Shown: positions 36,503-45,377, numbered from the stretch's first letter. The stretch: DNA of 64,000 nt from Rossellomorea aquimaris (GCF_001877785.1 NZ_MINN01000128.1:248001-312000); one strand, 5' to 3'. Program-made: numbers and translations. The notes: generated by a model not told the origin, from the letters alone.

Positions 36503-37801
36503 TTATTCATCTATAAGTTCTTGAAGTACTTTCCCGTCCGTACTTCCAAGCTCGAGCCCCAAAAGCCTTGCAAATGTGGGGCCTTCGTCAACAAGGTGCA
36601 TACCGGGCAGTTCTTTATGAGGAACAATCCCTTTTCCCCATGCCATAAAAATCGTATGATAATTTTCTTTTTTGGGAGAGTAGCCATGCGAGCCCCAAGT
36701 ATACCGTTTTTCTTGCACATCTTCAGTCGTGATGTGATGGATCAAGTCTCCTTCCAGAACATCTTTGAAGTAATAGCCGACCTCAGCTTCCAGCATGAAT
36801 GCACACGACGGATCGGCGCCCATTGCCCCTGCTTCTTCACCTGTGTATATTTGCTGAATCCCATTAGAAGAGGACCCATGCAGTTCATATAGTAGATGTT
36901 TCATCTCGTCTTTAATGGAGGGGTCTTTTATATAAACATAGGCAGAACCGTCGCAGCCTTTACAATAAGCTTTCCAGTCGATTACCCTTCCTTTGGAGTC
37001 CAGGGTGATGAACCCTTCATCCTTAAACAAACTATTTAGTTGAATGGCCTTTGTTTCATCAAGTGCGCTGTGATCACCAAGCGCAATGACAGTAGAGTTA
37101 TGATAGATTCCGGATTCTTTGAGTGCACCGATTATTTTTCCAAGACGATGATCATGGCGGCGGATGGCGGCATCTGCTTCCTGAGATGAAAATCCATGGT
37201 AATGCCTCTGTGTATCAAGGTCTGTAAAATGGACAAGAAGCAGATCCGGCTTCTTGTCTTTAATGGTCGCAACAGTCGATTCGAGGACAAAATCATCAAG
37301 TTCAGGTTGATTAAGCCCTTTTCTGATATGACCGAACCGGCGGTTCATATCCAACTGATAAAAAGGCGTTCCGTTGAACAAGGAAACCAGGATTTGATTA
37401 TGCCAGGGGCGGTTGGCGAAAATCTCGGGCATATTGTAATCGATATCCGCTTTTGCAGTGACAGGCCACAAAAGGGCAGCAGTCTTCAAGCCTGCTTTCT
37501 TTGCTTCATCATAAAGGGTTGTTCCCTTTACATGACGGCGGTGCCAATACCAGTCCGGAGACACCCTGCCCGGCTGAATGAAGGTATTATTAATGATGCC
37601 GTGCCGGTTCGGAAAATTGCCGGTAACAATCGTAGCATGACACGGATAGGTGACGGTCGGATAAATCGATTCGACATTTTTACACAGTGATCCCGTGGAA
37701 AGCAGTTCTTTGAAGTGAGGGAGATCCTTAAGTTTGGGATAATCCAGTGCAGATAAACAGTCAAAAGAGATGACGATTAAGTGATCGGTAAGACGAGTCA
37801 T
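36503..37801 (-). CDS. Nucleotide pyrophosphatase/phosphodiesterase-like (alkaline phosphatase superfamily)
   Basis: 432 residues. The catalytic Thr is probably Thr51 in P-T-V-T-Y-P-C-H, followed by I-V-T-G; metal ligands are Asp14 (S-F-D), D-L-D-T-Q-R-H, G-D-H-S and a late G-S-H-G. This is the NPP pattern, cleaving nucleotide or phosphodiester bonds. No signal peptide is evident, so it may be cytoplasmic. ATG 37801 has TGGAGGA in front. First gene of a two-gene operon with the UMF1 transporter. Confidence 0.87.
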   Translation of the reverse strand: MTRLTDHLIVISFDCLSALDYPKLKDLPHFKELLSTGSLCKNVESIYPTVTYPCHATIVTGNFPNRHGIINNTFIQPGRVSPDWYWHRRHVKGTTLYDEAKKAGLKTAALLWPVTAKADIDYNMPEIFANRPWHNQILVSLFNGTPFYQLDMNRRFGHIRKGLNQPELDDFVLESTVATIKDKKPDLLLVHFTDLDTQRHYHGFSSQEADAAIRRHDHRLGKIIGALKESGIYHNSTVIALGDHSALDETKAIQLNSLFKDEGFITLDSKGRVIDWKAYCKGCDGSAYVYIKDPSIKDEMKHLLYELHGSSSNGIQQIYTGEEAGAMGADPSCAFMLEAEVGYYFKDVLEGDLIHHITTEDVQEKRYTWGSHGYSPKKENYHTIFMAWGKGIVPHKELPGMHLVDEGPTFARLLGLELGSTDGKVLQELIDE

Positions 37802-37898
37802 AAAGTCCTCCATCGTGGTTGATAAGTTTGTACTATATACCTATTAATATAACAGAAGATTCAGAATAGGGAAGTGGTTTTTCCAACTAAGGAAGAGG

Positions 37899-38067
37899 AT
37901 GGATCAGAAGATACTTGAACAGTGGATAAATACGCTGGAGCTGGCAAAACTTTCGTTTGGAATACAGGGTTGGCTCTTGAGGAAAAAGGGTAAGGAACAT
38001 TGATAATATCATAAAAGCGTTATATGATGACAAAGGGCAGATAAAGGATGCCCGGTTCCGTAATTAA
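37899..38067 (+). pseudogene. Possible small broken gene
   Basis: AAGGAAGAGG is followed by an ATG frame of 34 codons ending at 38003. A +1 shifted frame continues coding-like to 38067 (I-D-N-I-I-K-A-L-Y-D-D-K-G and so on). Together they would encode about 57 residues interrupted by one frameshift. I recognise no homologue. It could equally be a genuine 34-residue gene or noise. Confidence 0.3.
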
Positions 38068-38094
38068 ATTCGACACTGGGAGTGTAATTATACA

Positions 38095-38793
38095 TTGACC
38101 GGTTTATTGATATTGGTTTTTATCATAGTTACTTTTTTTGTTTATTCCATAATAAGTACGATAGTCATAAGGTTGATGAATCTTAAAATCATCAGAAGGG
38201 TCCCGCGTGACAGGACGATTGCACTGACATTTGATGATGGGCCGCACCCATCGCATACGAGTGCGCTCCTGGACATGCTCAAAAAACATGGGATCAAAGC
38301 CACGTTCTTTGTTGTAGGTGAGCATGCAGTTCAGAATCCCGGACTGATCAAAAGGATGGCGGATGAGGGACATTCTTTGGGTCTGCACCATTACAGACAT
38401 ATCTCCAGCTGGTTCCTGACTCCATGGGGGTTAAAGAAGCAATTGGAGAAGTCAAATGAAGTAATAAGAGGTATAACCGGGGAAGAGACATATCTATATC
38501 GTCCGCCCTGGGGACACCTTAACGTATCTTCTTTGCTTTTCGCCAAAAGATACCGCATTATCATTTGGTCACATATTTTCAAGGATTGGAAAGTGAAGGA
38601 GTGCAGGGATAATCTGAGCCGCCGCTTGAACCATGCGGATTCTGAAGGGGCGGTGTATGTGCTTCATGACAATGGAGCGACGCTTGGTGCCGATGAGGAT
38701 GCGCCAAAATATATGTTAGAATGCTTGGATGCATTTATTGAAGATGCACTGGAGAGGAACATCCGGTTCATTTCTCTTGACGATGCATTGTAG
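38095..38793 (+). CDS. NodB-type polysaccharide deacetylase, membrane-anchored
   Basis: 232 residues. One N-terminal membrane helix (about 3-24) anchors a NodB domain with T-F-D-D-G-P-H, the metal-binding histidines in G-L-H-H-Y-R-H, R-P-P-W-G and a late V-L-H-D-N. These enzymes remove N-acetyl groups from GlcNAc-containing substrates. The TTG start has GGGAGTG some 14 bases upstream, a weak signal, so the start is uncertain. A DedA protein and a glycolipid glycosyltransferase follow in tight succession, hinting at a lipid-linked sugar as substrate. Confidence 0.88.
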   Translation: MTGLLILVFIIVTFFVYSIISTIVIRLMNLKIIRRVPRDRTIALTFDDGPHPSHTSALLDMLKKHGIKATFFVVGEHAVQNPGLIKRMADEGHSLGLHHYRHISSWFLTPWGLKKQLEKSNEVIRGITGEETYLYRPPWGHLNVSSLLFAKRYRIIIWSHIFKDWKVKECRDNLSRRLNHADSEGAVYVLHDNGATLGADEDAPKYMLECLDAFIEDALERNIRFISLDDAL

Positions 38794-38809
38794 TTGAAGG
38801 GGTATTGGA

Positions 38810-39412
38810 ATGGGCAGTGAACAAATCATTCATTATATACAAGAATACAGTTATTTCATTATTTTTCTGTTTTTATTCTTTGGCATAGTGGGAATTCCTT
38901 CTCCAGAAGAATCCCTGCTGTTCTTGGTCGGGGTTTTGGCTGCCCACGGCCAACTGTCAATGTCATGGGGCATCCTGTTTGCATTCCTGGGAACGTTTGC
39001 CGGAATGCTGGCAGGATACTATGCAGGGAAATTTGTCGGATATCCCATCATCAATAAGTATGGGAAATGGGTTGGCCTGACTGAAGATAAGGCAGTTAAA
39101 TTTGAGGAGCAGTTCACTAAGAATTCGCAGAAGACGCTGATCATCGGTTTTTTTTTGCCCGGTCTGCGCCAGGCTGTTCCTTATTTGTCCGGGATATTTT
39201 CGCTGAACATACTGAAATATTCGGTTATCACCGGGGCGGGATCGCTTCTTTGGAGCATGTCATACATCCTTCTGGGGTGGGGGCTCGGAAGTACGTTCCC
39301 GATTAATCCAAATTACGTTCCTTATTTAGGGGTGGGACTCCTTGTCATTTTTATCGTGACAACTTTAATCCGGTATATAAGAAAGAAAAGGAAAGGGAGG
39401 GGAAAGATTTGA
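38810..39412 (+). CDS. DedA family membrane protein
   Basis: 200 residues, five to six hydrophobic segments. The VTT/DedA motifs G-I-P-S-P-E-E, G-x-x-x-G-Y-Y-x-G and F-L-P-G-L-R-Q are present. DedA proteins include lipid flippases: B. subtilis PetA handles phosphatidylethanolamine and UptA returns undecaprenyl phosphate. The gene starts 16 bases after the deacetylase and its stop overlaps the glycosyltransferase start, so it is part of the same operon and could flip that operon's lipid product. Confidence 0.9.
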   Translation: MGSEQIIHYIQEYSYFIIFLFLFFGIVGIPSPEESLLFLVGVLAAHGQLSMSWGILFAFLGTFAGMLAGYYAGKFVGYPIINKYGKWVGLTEDKAVKFEEQFTKNSQKTLIIGFFLPGLRQAVPYLSGIFSLNILKYSVITGAGSLLWSMSYILLGWGLGSTFPINPNYVPYLGVGLLVIFIVTTLIRYIRKKRKGRGKI

Positions 39413-40581
39413 AAATCATCCTATTATCCATGTTCAGTGTACCTACTGGACATGTCAAAGTCGCAGAAGTCATGCAGCAGAAGATAAAAGATAAACATCC
39501 GGACGCGGAAGTGAAGATAGTTGATTTCCTGTCTTTCTCAAATCAGTGGCTCGAAAATGCAGTCTCAGGATTCTATTTGAAGTGGATCAAGGCTTTCCCG
39601 GAAAGTTATAAAAGGTTTTATGCGCAGTTGATGATGAGCGAAGAATATACAGGTATGTTGAAGAGCTTTTCCGTGTTCTCAATCTATTTCGAAATGAAGC
39701 TGAAAAAATTATTGGAAGAAGAAAGCCCATCCCATATCATCTGTACACATTCATTTCCGTCCAGGATTCTTGGGAAGCTGAAGAAAAAATCACCTTCCTT
39801 CGTACCGAAAACAGTGAATGTCTACACCGATTTCTTCATCAATGGAGTGTGGGATAAAAAGAATATAGATTATCATATGGTGCCAAGCAGTGAAGCAAAG
39901 GATGAATTGATCGGACAGTATTCAATATCGTCAGACCGTATTTTTAACACAGGTGTGCCTGTTTCCAATATCTATAAAGATGGGAAGCCAGTGAAGTCAA
40001 AAACAGCAGTATCAGGCAGAAAACATCTCCTGGTTGCAGGCGGGAATAACGGATTATGTGTCCTGAATGAATTTATGATGAATCCTTCAGGGACAGAACA
40101 TTTTAAATATACTGTCCTTTGCGGGCACAACAGGGAGTTATTCGATCAACTATCGGGAATACCGAATATCATCCCGTTAATGTATATCGAGGATCGTGAA
40201 GAGCTGAATGCCATTTATGATTCAGTCGATGCCATCATTACAAAGCCCGGCGGAGTGACGATAACGGAAGTACTGAATAAACGGATACCGATTTTTATCC
40301 ATGATTATTTGCCGGGACAGGAAGAGGTCAATCTGGAATTCCTGAAGGAAAAGAAGTTGGTCTACTTACTGAATAGCGAGGATCCGCTGGAGATCATTAC
40401 AAATGTCCTTAAAGATAAACGGGAAATGAATGATTATCTTGTTCGGCTGCAGCAGTATCTGTCTTCGATTTCTACCTGTGTGGATGAAAGTTTGAGTACT
40501 CTGCTGAAGGTGAATCAGGAAGACGCGTTAGTGAAACCGTCTCTTAATAATGCCGGCGTTACCAAAACCATATTTAATTAA
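39409..40581 (+). CDS. Glycolipid glycosyltransferase (MGDG synthase/UgtP-like)
   Basis: 390 residues, GT-B fold. The N-terminal diacylglycerol-glucosyltransferase/MGDG-synthase domain shows S-V-P-T-G-H-x-K-V-A, and the GT28 C-terminal domain shows T-K-P-G-G-V-T-I-T-E, which binds the nucleotide sugar. It probably transfers a hexose or HexNAc from a UDP-sugar to a membrane lipid at the cytoplasmic face. The TTG start overlaps the DedA stop by four bases and follows GGGAGGGG. Third gene of the deacetylase-DedA-transferase operon. Confidence 0.88.
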   Translation: MKIILLSMFSVPTGHVKVAEVMQQKIKDKHPDAEVKIVDFLSFSNQWLENAVSGFYLKWIKAFPESYKRFYAQLMMSEEYTGMLKSFSVFSIYFEMKLKKLLEEESPSHIICTHSFPSRILGKLKKKSPSFVPKTVNVYTDFFINGVWDKKNIDYHMVPSSEAKDELIGQYSISSDRIFNTGVPVSNIYKDGKPVKSKTAVSGRKHLLVAGGNNGLCVLNEFMMNPSGTEHFKYTVLCGHNRELFDQLSGIPNIIPLMYIEDREELNAIYDSVDAIITKPGGVTITEVLNKRIPIFIHDYLPGQEEVNLEFLKEKKLVYLLNSEDPLEIITNVLKDKREMNDYLVRLQQYLSSISTCVDESLSTLLKVNQEDALVKPSLNNAGVTKTIFN

Positions 40582-40620
40582 AAAAATGCCCGTTCCCTGA
40601 CAATAAGGGAAGGGCATTTG
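40582..40620. terminator. Bidirectional intrinsic terminator
   Basis: AAATGCCC-G-TTCCCT pairs with AGGGAA-GGGCATTT, between convergent operons. Confidence 0.87.
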
Positions 40621-40643
40621 CTTTCTAACTTCACCGGATTTAA

Positions 40644-41435
40644 TTAGTTTTTGATTGTCTTGCCGACTTTGCTGCCGTCTTTTATGTCAATGGTGCCGGA
40701 GTATTCGACGGAGTCGATTTCACAGTTTTCCCCGATCACAATATTTTTTCCCCTTACCAGCTTCGCCCTGGTGTTTTCTAGGTAGATTTCGTCTCCTTCT
40801 ATTAAATCGGATCGAAGGTAATCGTCACGCTGCATGAAAAAATTCACTACCTGCTTGATCAGTTTAGCGGTATGTTCGTTTTTCACCTCAATGATTTCGC
40901 CGCCGATCTCCTTGATGAACGATTCATGGCTTATTTTAATATCGATTTTATCGGCACTGAGAAGACTATTGATTTTCACACCGCCCCGTGAGGTGAACTT
41001 CTCCACCTCACATTCTTTCTCCACTCTCAGCGCACCGTGGGACCTAAGTTCGCCGCCGTGGACCTTACCTTCTATGTTAGTTGAACCGCTCGAAATGAAT
41101 TCTTTACAGGTTAAATTCTCAGAAATCCCGCTTGATCCGCTCACTGACATTTTCGCTGCCGTGACAGAACCTTCGATTTTCGTGCTCCCACTTATGGAAA
41201 TATCCCTTGCCTGGATATTTCCCTCGATCTTCGAAGATCCGCTGCACTTAAACTCTTCAGAGGTGATGTGCCCGTTTATTTTTCCGGATCCTGATATCTT
41301 AAGGTCTCTGCACTCGATATCGCCTTGAATGGTTCCGCTTCCGCTGATTCTTACAGAGTTGAACTTACCGCCGCCCGACGAACCCGATCCGCTGATTTTT
41401 AAATCGTGCAATTCCTTTTTCTCAACCGTACTCAT
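40644..41435 (-). CDS. Bactofilin-type polymer-forming protein (YhbE/YhbF-like)
   Basis: 263 residues built of short repeated beta strands with the pattern S-G-S-G-x-I-x-G-x-I through about residue 150, forming the right-handed beta helix of bactofilins. A second short beta segment lies at the C-terminus, after an alpha region at about 175-200. In B. subtilis yhbE and yhbF (bacEF) follow yhbD and affect flagellar assembly; here one longer protein follows the yhbD homologue. AGGAGG precedes the ATG. Confidence 0.87.
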   Translation of the reverse strand: MSTVEKKELHDLKISGSGSSGGGKFNSVRISGSGTIQGDIECRDLKISGSGKINGHITSEEFKCSGSSKIEGNIQARDISISGSTKIEGSVTAAKMSVSGSSGISENLTCKEFISSGSTNIEGKVHGGELRSHGALRVEKECEVEKFTSRGGVKINSLLSADKIDIKISHESFIKEIGGEIIEVKNEHTAKLIKQVVNFFMQRDDYLRSDLIEGDEIYLENTRAKLVRGKNIVIGENCEIDSVEYSGTIDIKDGSKVGKTIKN

Positions 41436-41454
41436 ACTTTATTCCTCCTGTTTA

Positions 41455-42084
41455 TCAATTTATTTCATTCGTTAAAATGATTTTTAATTCTTCAACCATC
41501 TGGAGTAAATCAAGCTTCACGATCGTCTCGGCTGACTGGTCTGTCAAAATGCCGGCCTGCAGCGGAACTAACAGCCAAATGACGTTTTCTTGTTTCTTAA
41601 GTCCCCTGAGTTCAAATGAAGGACTGATAAATGCATCAAAATCTTTCTGCAAAAAAAGAAAGAGGGTTTTTAAGTCATCTTGATCCAAGCGGCTCTGCAC
41701 TTTTTCAAGGATGAACATATTCAAAATTTCGGGGAACTCTAATCCATTACCGTCTTTTACAAGGGGGGTGCAGAATGAAATCGTTTCTGGTCGAAGAATC
41801 TTTTGCAGCTTCAATGCATCCAGTGATAGTTCAATCTTCGCTGCATTTGGTGAAAAGAAATCTGACAGTTCATCCAGGGAGTGGGTATCTTTCAGTTCTT
41901 TCACCTTTTTTATCCGTGCCAGCATTTTTTCTCTTGGAAAGTAAGTTTCCTGACCTGTGAAACTGGATTTCTTAATAAACCACTCTTCAGGAATGACCTG
42001 TTTCCGTTTCCAGCGGTAGAGCTGACCATAAGAAATCCCAGTCAGTTCCAACACTTCTTTTTTCGATATCAGATCGTCATCCAA
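41455..42084 (-). CDS. DUF4004 MerR-like protein (YhbD-like)
   Basis: 209 residues. The N-terminal 60 residues form a MerR-type helix-turn-helix (S-K-K-E-V-L-E-L-T-G-I-S-Y-G-Q-L-Y-R-W-K) followed by a DUF4004 helical region. It is the YhbD homologue and probably a regulator of the bactofilin gene 20 bases downstream. GAGGTGATT precedes the start. Its own promoter region contains two copies of a GTAACA/TGTT dyad, consistent with autoregulation. Confidence 0.85.
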   Translation of the reverse strand: MDDDLISKKEVLELTGISYGQLYRWKRKQVIPEEWFIKKSSFTGQETYFPREKMLARIKKVKELKDTHSLDELSDFFSPNAAKIELSLDALKLQKILRPETISFCTPLVKDGNGLEFPEILNMFILEKVQSRLDQDDLKTLFLFLQKDFDAFISPSFELRGLKKQENVIWLLVPLQAGILTDQSAETIVKLDLLQMVEELKIILTNEIN

Positions 42085-42108
42085 GGAACAATCACCTCAA
42101 TTCCTTTT

Positions 42109-42170
42109 GTAACAAAACATTGTTACGTTACTTTATATGAACTATAGCAGAACAATGTTACGGTTGTAAA
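42109..42170 (-). promoter_or_regulatory. Promoter and dyad operators of the yhbD-bactofilin operon
   Basis: On the minus strand TTTACA (42165-42170) and TATAGT (42141-42146) are separated by a long 18-base spacer that contains GTAACATTGTT. A second copy, GTAACAAAACATTGTTAC (42109-42126, arms GTAACAA/TTGTTAC), lies downstream of the expected transcription start. A dyad inside a long spacer is the MerR-type arrangement. Confidence 0.6.
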
Positions 42171-42206
42171 GGTGTTTCTTCCAGTTTTTGTTTCCGGATA
42201 AAAAGA

Positions 42207-42250
42207 GAAGGCTCGTCCTGGCCTGCATAATGCAGGAGGGACGGACCTTC
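42207..42250 (-). terminator. Intrinsic terminator of the HIT gene
   Basis: On the minus strand GAAGGTCCGTCC pairs with GGACGAGCCTTC (one mismatch), with an inner CCTGCA/TGCAGG stem, then TCTCTTTTTAT. Confidence 0.8.
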
Positions 42251-42253
42251 GTT

Positions 42254-42658
42254 TTATCTGTTTGGGCGTTTGTTTTCAGGCTGTTTGAGCCAGTATCGGA
42301 GTCCTTTACCAGCAAGAGGCTCATCATTGTAACGGGGTATGATGTGAAAGTGGCTGTGAAAAATGAATTGATTTGAGACTTTTCCTGCATTCCATCCGAG
42401 GGTGTACCCGTCTGCTTCAAATCTCTCATCAAGATACGTTTTAGCTTTTTGCAGAAGTTCATATGTATCATTCCATTCCTCCCTTGTCAGGGAGAAAGCA
42501 TCCTGCTTGTGCTTCTTGGGAACAATGACGCCGCATCCTTCCAGAACATCCTGCTGGTGATTATGCTGAAGGAAATAGCATGTGTCATTTTCAAATATGA
42601 TGTTTTGGCCGGGATCTTCATGCGGGTGGCAGAAGGGGCAGTTATTATCTTGGGTCAT
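42254..42658 (-). CDS. HIT family nucleotide hydrolase
   Basis: 134 residues. The histidine triad is His101-x-His103-x-His105 (F-H-S-H-F-H-I-I-P). An N-terminal C-P-F-C pair, with His near residue 13, probably binds zinc, as in many bacterial HIT proteins. Members hydrolyse dinucleoside polyphosphates or nucleoside phosphoramidates. ATG 42658 follows AGGAGTG; the longer frame begins with a GTG inside that ribosome binding site. Monocistronic. Confidence 0.9.
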   Translation of the reverse strand: MTQDNNCPFCHPHEDPGQNIIFENDTCYFLQHNHQQDVLEGCGVIVPKKHKQDAFSLTREEWNDTYELLQKAKTYLDERFEADGYTLGWNAGKVSNQFIFHSHFHIIPRYNDEPLAGKGLRYWLKQPENKRPNR

Positions 42659-42792
42659 GAATGTCACTCCTAATTGTTGGAATATTTGTTTTTTAGATTA
42701 TACCATGAATTCATTCACAGGAGCGGATACCTAAGCGGTTTTTGCATCATAAAAGAAGGCAGTAACATAACACACCAATCATGCCAAAAAAT

Positions 42793-42817
42793 GTTTAGAC
42801 CGGAAGGCTTGGGGTAA
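42793..42817 (+). promoter_or_regulatory. Sigma-B promoter of katE
   Basis: GTTTAG (42793-42798), 13 bases, then GGGTAA (42812-42817) match the general stress sigma-B consensus GTTTAA-N12/15-GGGWAW. KatE is a known sigma-B target in B. subtilis. Confidence 0.85.
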
Positions 42818-42862
42818 AGAATGACCATAGCATTTTACATAGTTAAAGAGAGGAATGAGGGA

Positions 42863-44917
42863 ATGAGTTACGAGAATAAAAGCAAAGTGAACGGCAACAG
42901 TAAAAATGAACAGCTTGAAGAGTTTCGCGTCGATGACAGCGGAAAGCATCTGACGACCAATCAGGGAGTAAAGGTGTCAGAGGATGAGTTTTCGCTGAAA
43001 GCCGGAGAACGCGGTCCTACGTTAATGGAAGATTTCCATTTCCGTGAAAAGATGACTCATTTCGACCATGAACGCATTCCAGAGCGGATCGTCCATGCAA
43101 GGGGCTTCGCAGCGCATGGTGAGTTCGAAGTCTATGAATCAATGAAGGAATATACGAAAGCTGGATTTTTACAGGATCCTTCCAGGAAAACACCTGTATT
43201 CGTCCGCTTCTCAACGGTAGCAGGAAACAGGGGATCCGCCGAGACGGTAAGGGATGCCCGCGGATTCGCGACGAAATTCTATACGGAAGAAGGGAATTAT
43301 GACTTGGTGGGAAATAATATTCCTGTCTTCTTCATCCAGGATGCGATCAAGTTCCCGGACCTTGTCCATGCCGTCAAACCGGAGCCGCACAATGAAATGC
43401 CCCAGGCAGCAACAGCACACGATACATTCTGGGACTTTATCGCCAATAATCAGGAGTCTGCCCATATGGTCATGTGGGCCATGTCGGACCGGGCAATTCC
43501 CCGCAGCTTTCGCATGATGGAAGGATTCGGGGTTCACACTTTCCGATTCGTAAATGAAGAAGGAAAAGCCCACTTCGTCAAATTCCATTGGAAACCGGTT
43601 CTCGGAACTCATTCACTCGTATGGGATGAAGCACAAAAAATCAATGGGAAGGATCCCGATTTTCACCGCCGTGACCTGTATGAATCAATTGAGAATGGGG
43701 ATTATCCTGAATATGAACTCGGAGTGCAGCTGATCAAGGAGGAAGACGAATTCAATTTCGACTTCGATGTACTGGATCCGACGAAGCTTTGGCCGGAAGA
43801 AGAAGTACCGGTTAAAATCATCGGGAAGATGACATTGAACAGAAATGTGGATAATGTATTTGCAGAAACGGAGCAGGCAGCTTTCCATCCAGGATCAGTC
43901 GTTCCGGGAATTGATTTTTCAAATGATCCCTTACTGCAGGGGCGTCTGTTCTCGTATACAGATACCCAGCTAATACGTCTTGGCGGACCGAACTTCCATG
44001 AACTGCCGATCAACCGCCCAGTCTGTCCTTTCCATAATAATCAGCGGGACGGCTATTCACGACATACGATCAATAAAGGCCAGGTGAGCTACCATAAGAA
44101 CTCACTCGCCCAAAACACGCCGGCACCGGCAAGTGAAGAGGAAGGCGGCTATACCCATTATCAGGAAAAGATGGAAGGCCGCAAAGTACGTAGAAGAAGT
44201 GAAAGTTTCAAAGATCATTTCTCCCAGGCAACCTTGTTCTGGAACAGCATGAGTGAAGCCGAGAAAGAACACATCATAGACGCCTTCAGCTTTGAACTCG
44301 GTAAAGTCATGAGCAAATCCGTTCAGCAGCAGGTTGTCGATATGTTCGCACATGTTAGTCTTGAGATGGCAAAAGGATTTGCAGAAGCAATCGGAGCCAA
44401 GGTTCCAGAAGGGCCGGGCTCGACAGTAACGAAATCTTCTCCTGCGCTGAGTCAGGAGAATACGGTTAAGAGACCTCATACACGCAAGGTTGGAGTCATT
44501 GTTTCGAGCGGCTTCAGCGGCAGTGAAGTCACTAAAGCGCTGAAAGAATTGAAAGAAGAAGGCCTGCAGCCCGAAATCATCAGCAGCAAATTGGGAGTGG
44601 TTAAAAGCGGTGAAGGGGAAGAACTCGAAGTGGATCATACCTTCCTGACATGCGACTCCGTTCTGTTCGACAGTATCTACGTTGCCGGCGGAAAAGAGCT
44701 CGATAAGAAGTTCAAGCAGGACACTTCCTATTTTGTAAAAGAAGCCTTTGTACACTTCAAGCCTATCGGGGCGACCCATGAAGGGGTTACTTTATTGAAA
44801 GACATCGGCATTGGACAATGTTCAGGAGTAGTGACTGGAGAGAGGATGGACACATTTACTTCTGATTTCATTGAAGCGATTGCAGCCCATCGTCACTGGG
44901 ATCGAGAAATCGTCTGA
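42863..44917 (+). CDS. katE: Large-subunit monofunctional catalase
   Basis: 684 residues, the long clade-2 type. The distal His78 lies in V-H-A-R-G-F-A-A-H-G and the proximal heme ligand Tyr365 in R-L-F-S-Y-T-D-T-Q. The extra C-terminal domain (about 540-684, starting K-V-G-V-I-V-S-S-G) is DJ-1/PfpI-like, as in HPII and B. subtilis KatE. It disproportionates hydrogen peroxide in stressed or stationary cells. I chose ATG 42863 over the frame start at 42821, which would sit only four bases after the sigma-B -10. Confidence 0.95.
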   Translation: MSYENKSKVNGNSKNEQLEEFRVDDSGKHLTTNQGVKVSEDEFSLKAGERGPTLMEDFHFREKMTHFDHERIPERIVHARGFAAHGEFEVYESMKEYTKAGFLQDPSRKTPVFVRFSTVAGNRGSAETVRDARGFATKFYTEEGNYDLVGNNIPVFFIQDAIKFPDLVHAVKPEPHNEMPQAATAHDTFWDFIANNQESAHMVMWAMSDRAIPRSFRMMEGFGVHTFRFVNEEGKAHFVKFHWKPVLGTHSLVWDEAQKINGKDPDFHRRDLYESIENGDYPEYELGVQLIKEEDEFNFDFDVLDPTKLWPEEEVPVKIIGKMTLNRNVDNVFAETEQAAFHPGSVVPGIDFSNDPLLQGRLFSYTDTQLIRLGGPNFHELPINRPVCPFHNNQRDGYSRHTINKGQVSYHKNSLAQNTPAPASEEEGGYTHYQEKMEGRKVRRRSESFKDHFSQATLFWNSMSEAEKEHIIDAFSFELGKVMSKSVQQQVVDMFAHVSLEMAKGFAEAIGAKVPEGPGSTVTKSSPALSQENTVKRPHTRKVGVIVSSGFSGSEVTKALKELKEEGLQPEIISSKLGVVKSGEGEELEVDHTFLTCDSVLFDSIYVAGGKELDKKFKQDTSYFVKEAFVHFKPIGATHEGVTLLKDIGIGQCSGVVTGERMDTFTSDFIEAIAAHRHWDREIV

Positions 44918-44966
44918 TTAAGAAAAATTTGAAATAAAGGCTGGGACAAAAGTGTTTTAGTATAAG

Positions 44967-45015
44967 TAAAACCCGGACTACTTGCATTTTAATCAGCAAA
45001 GTAGTCCGGGTTTTT
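44967..45015 (+). terminator. Intrinsic terminator after katE
   Basis: AAAACCCGGACTACTT pairs with AAGTAGTCCGGGTTTT around a short loop, followed by T residues. Confidence 0.88.
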
Positions 45016-45377
45016 AATTTGTTTAATAACAATTTGTTTTTGCTCTTTCTAGCGGTTGATTGGAGTGCAAGACGTAGACTCCTAAAAGAAATGCGTAATG
45101 GCTTTGCCCGGAGGAGGGTGGCATAAGCCCTGCATCTGGACAATTCCTTCCAATAAGAGAGGCACGGGCTACCCGCGGAAACAGAAGTCTTGCACGGAAA
45201 TCAAAAACGGGTTTAGAACTTAAACTACCACAATCCTATTAATTCCCCGTTCAATTTATTCCAATGGCACCCTACTAATCCATTCACCCATTTTAATAGA
45301 TACTAGTTATGTATAACAAACGCTAACGCAAGGACAACCATAGTATATTAAAGAAATGAACAAGGAGGTGGATATTC
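45016..45377. other. Intergenic stretch with degenerate nested repeat
   Basis: A decayed family A/B composite repeat spans 45050-45203. The remaining 174 bases must hold the promoter of the 56-residue gene. CATAGTATATT at 45339-45349 is promoter-like but no sigma factor can be assigned. Confidence 0.5.
45050..45203. repeat. Degenerate family A repeat with shortened family B inside
   Basis: Left edge TAGCGGTTGATTGGAGTGCAAGAC and right edge AGTCTTGCACGGAAATCA match family A. The middle (about 45085-45141) is a family B copy lacking its inner half. The inner CTCCTGCGGG / CCGCAGGAG stem of family A is lost. Confidence 0.8.
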
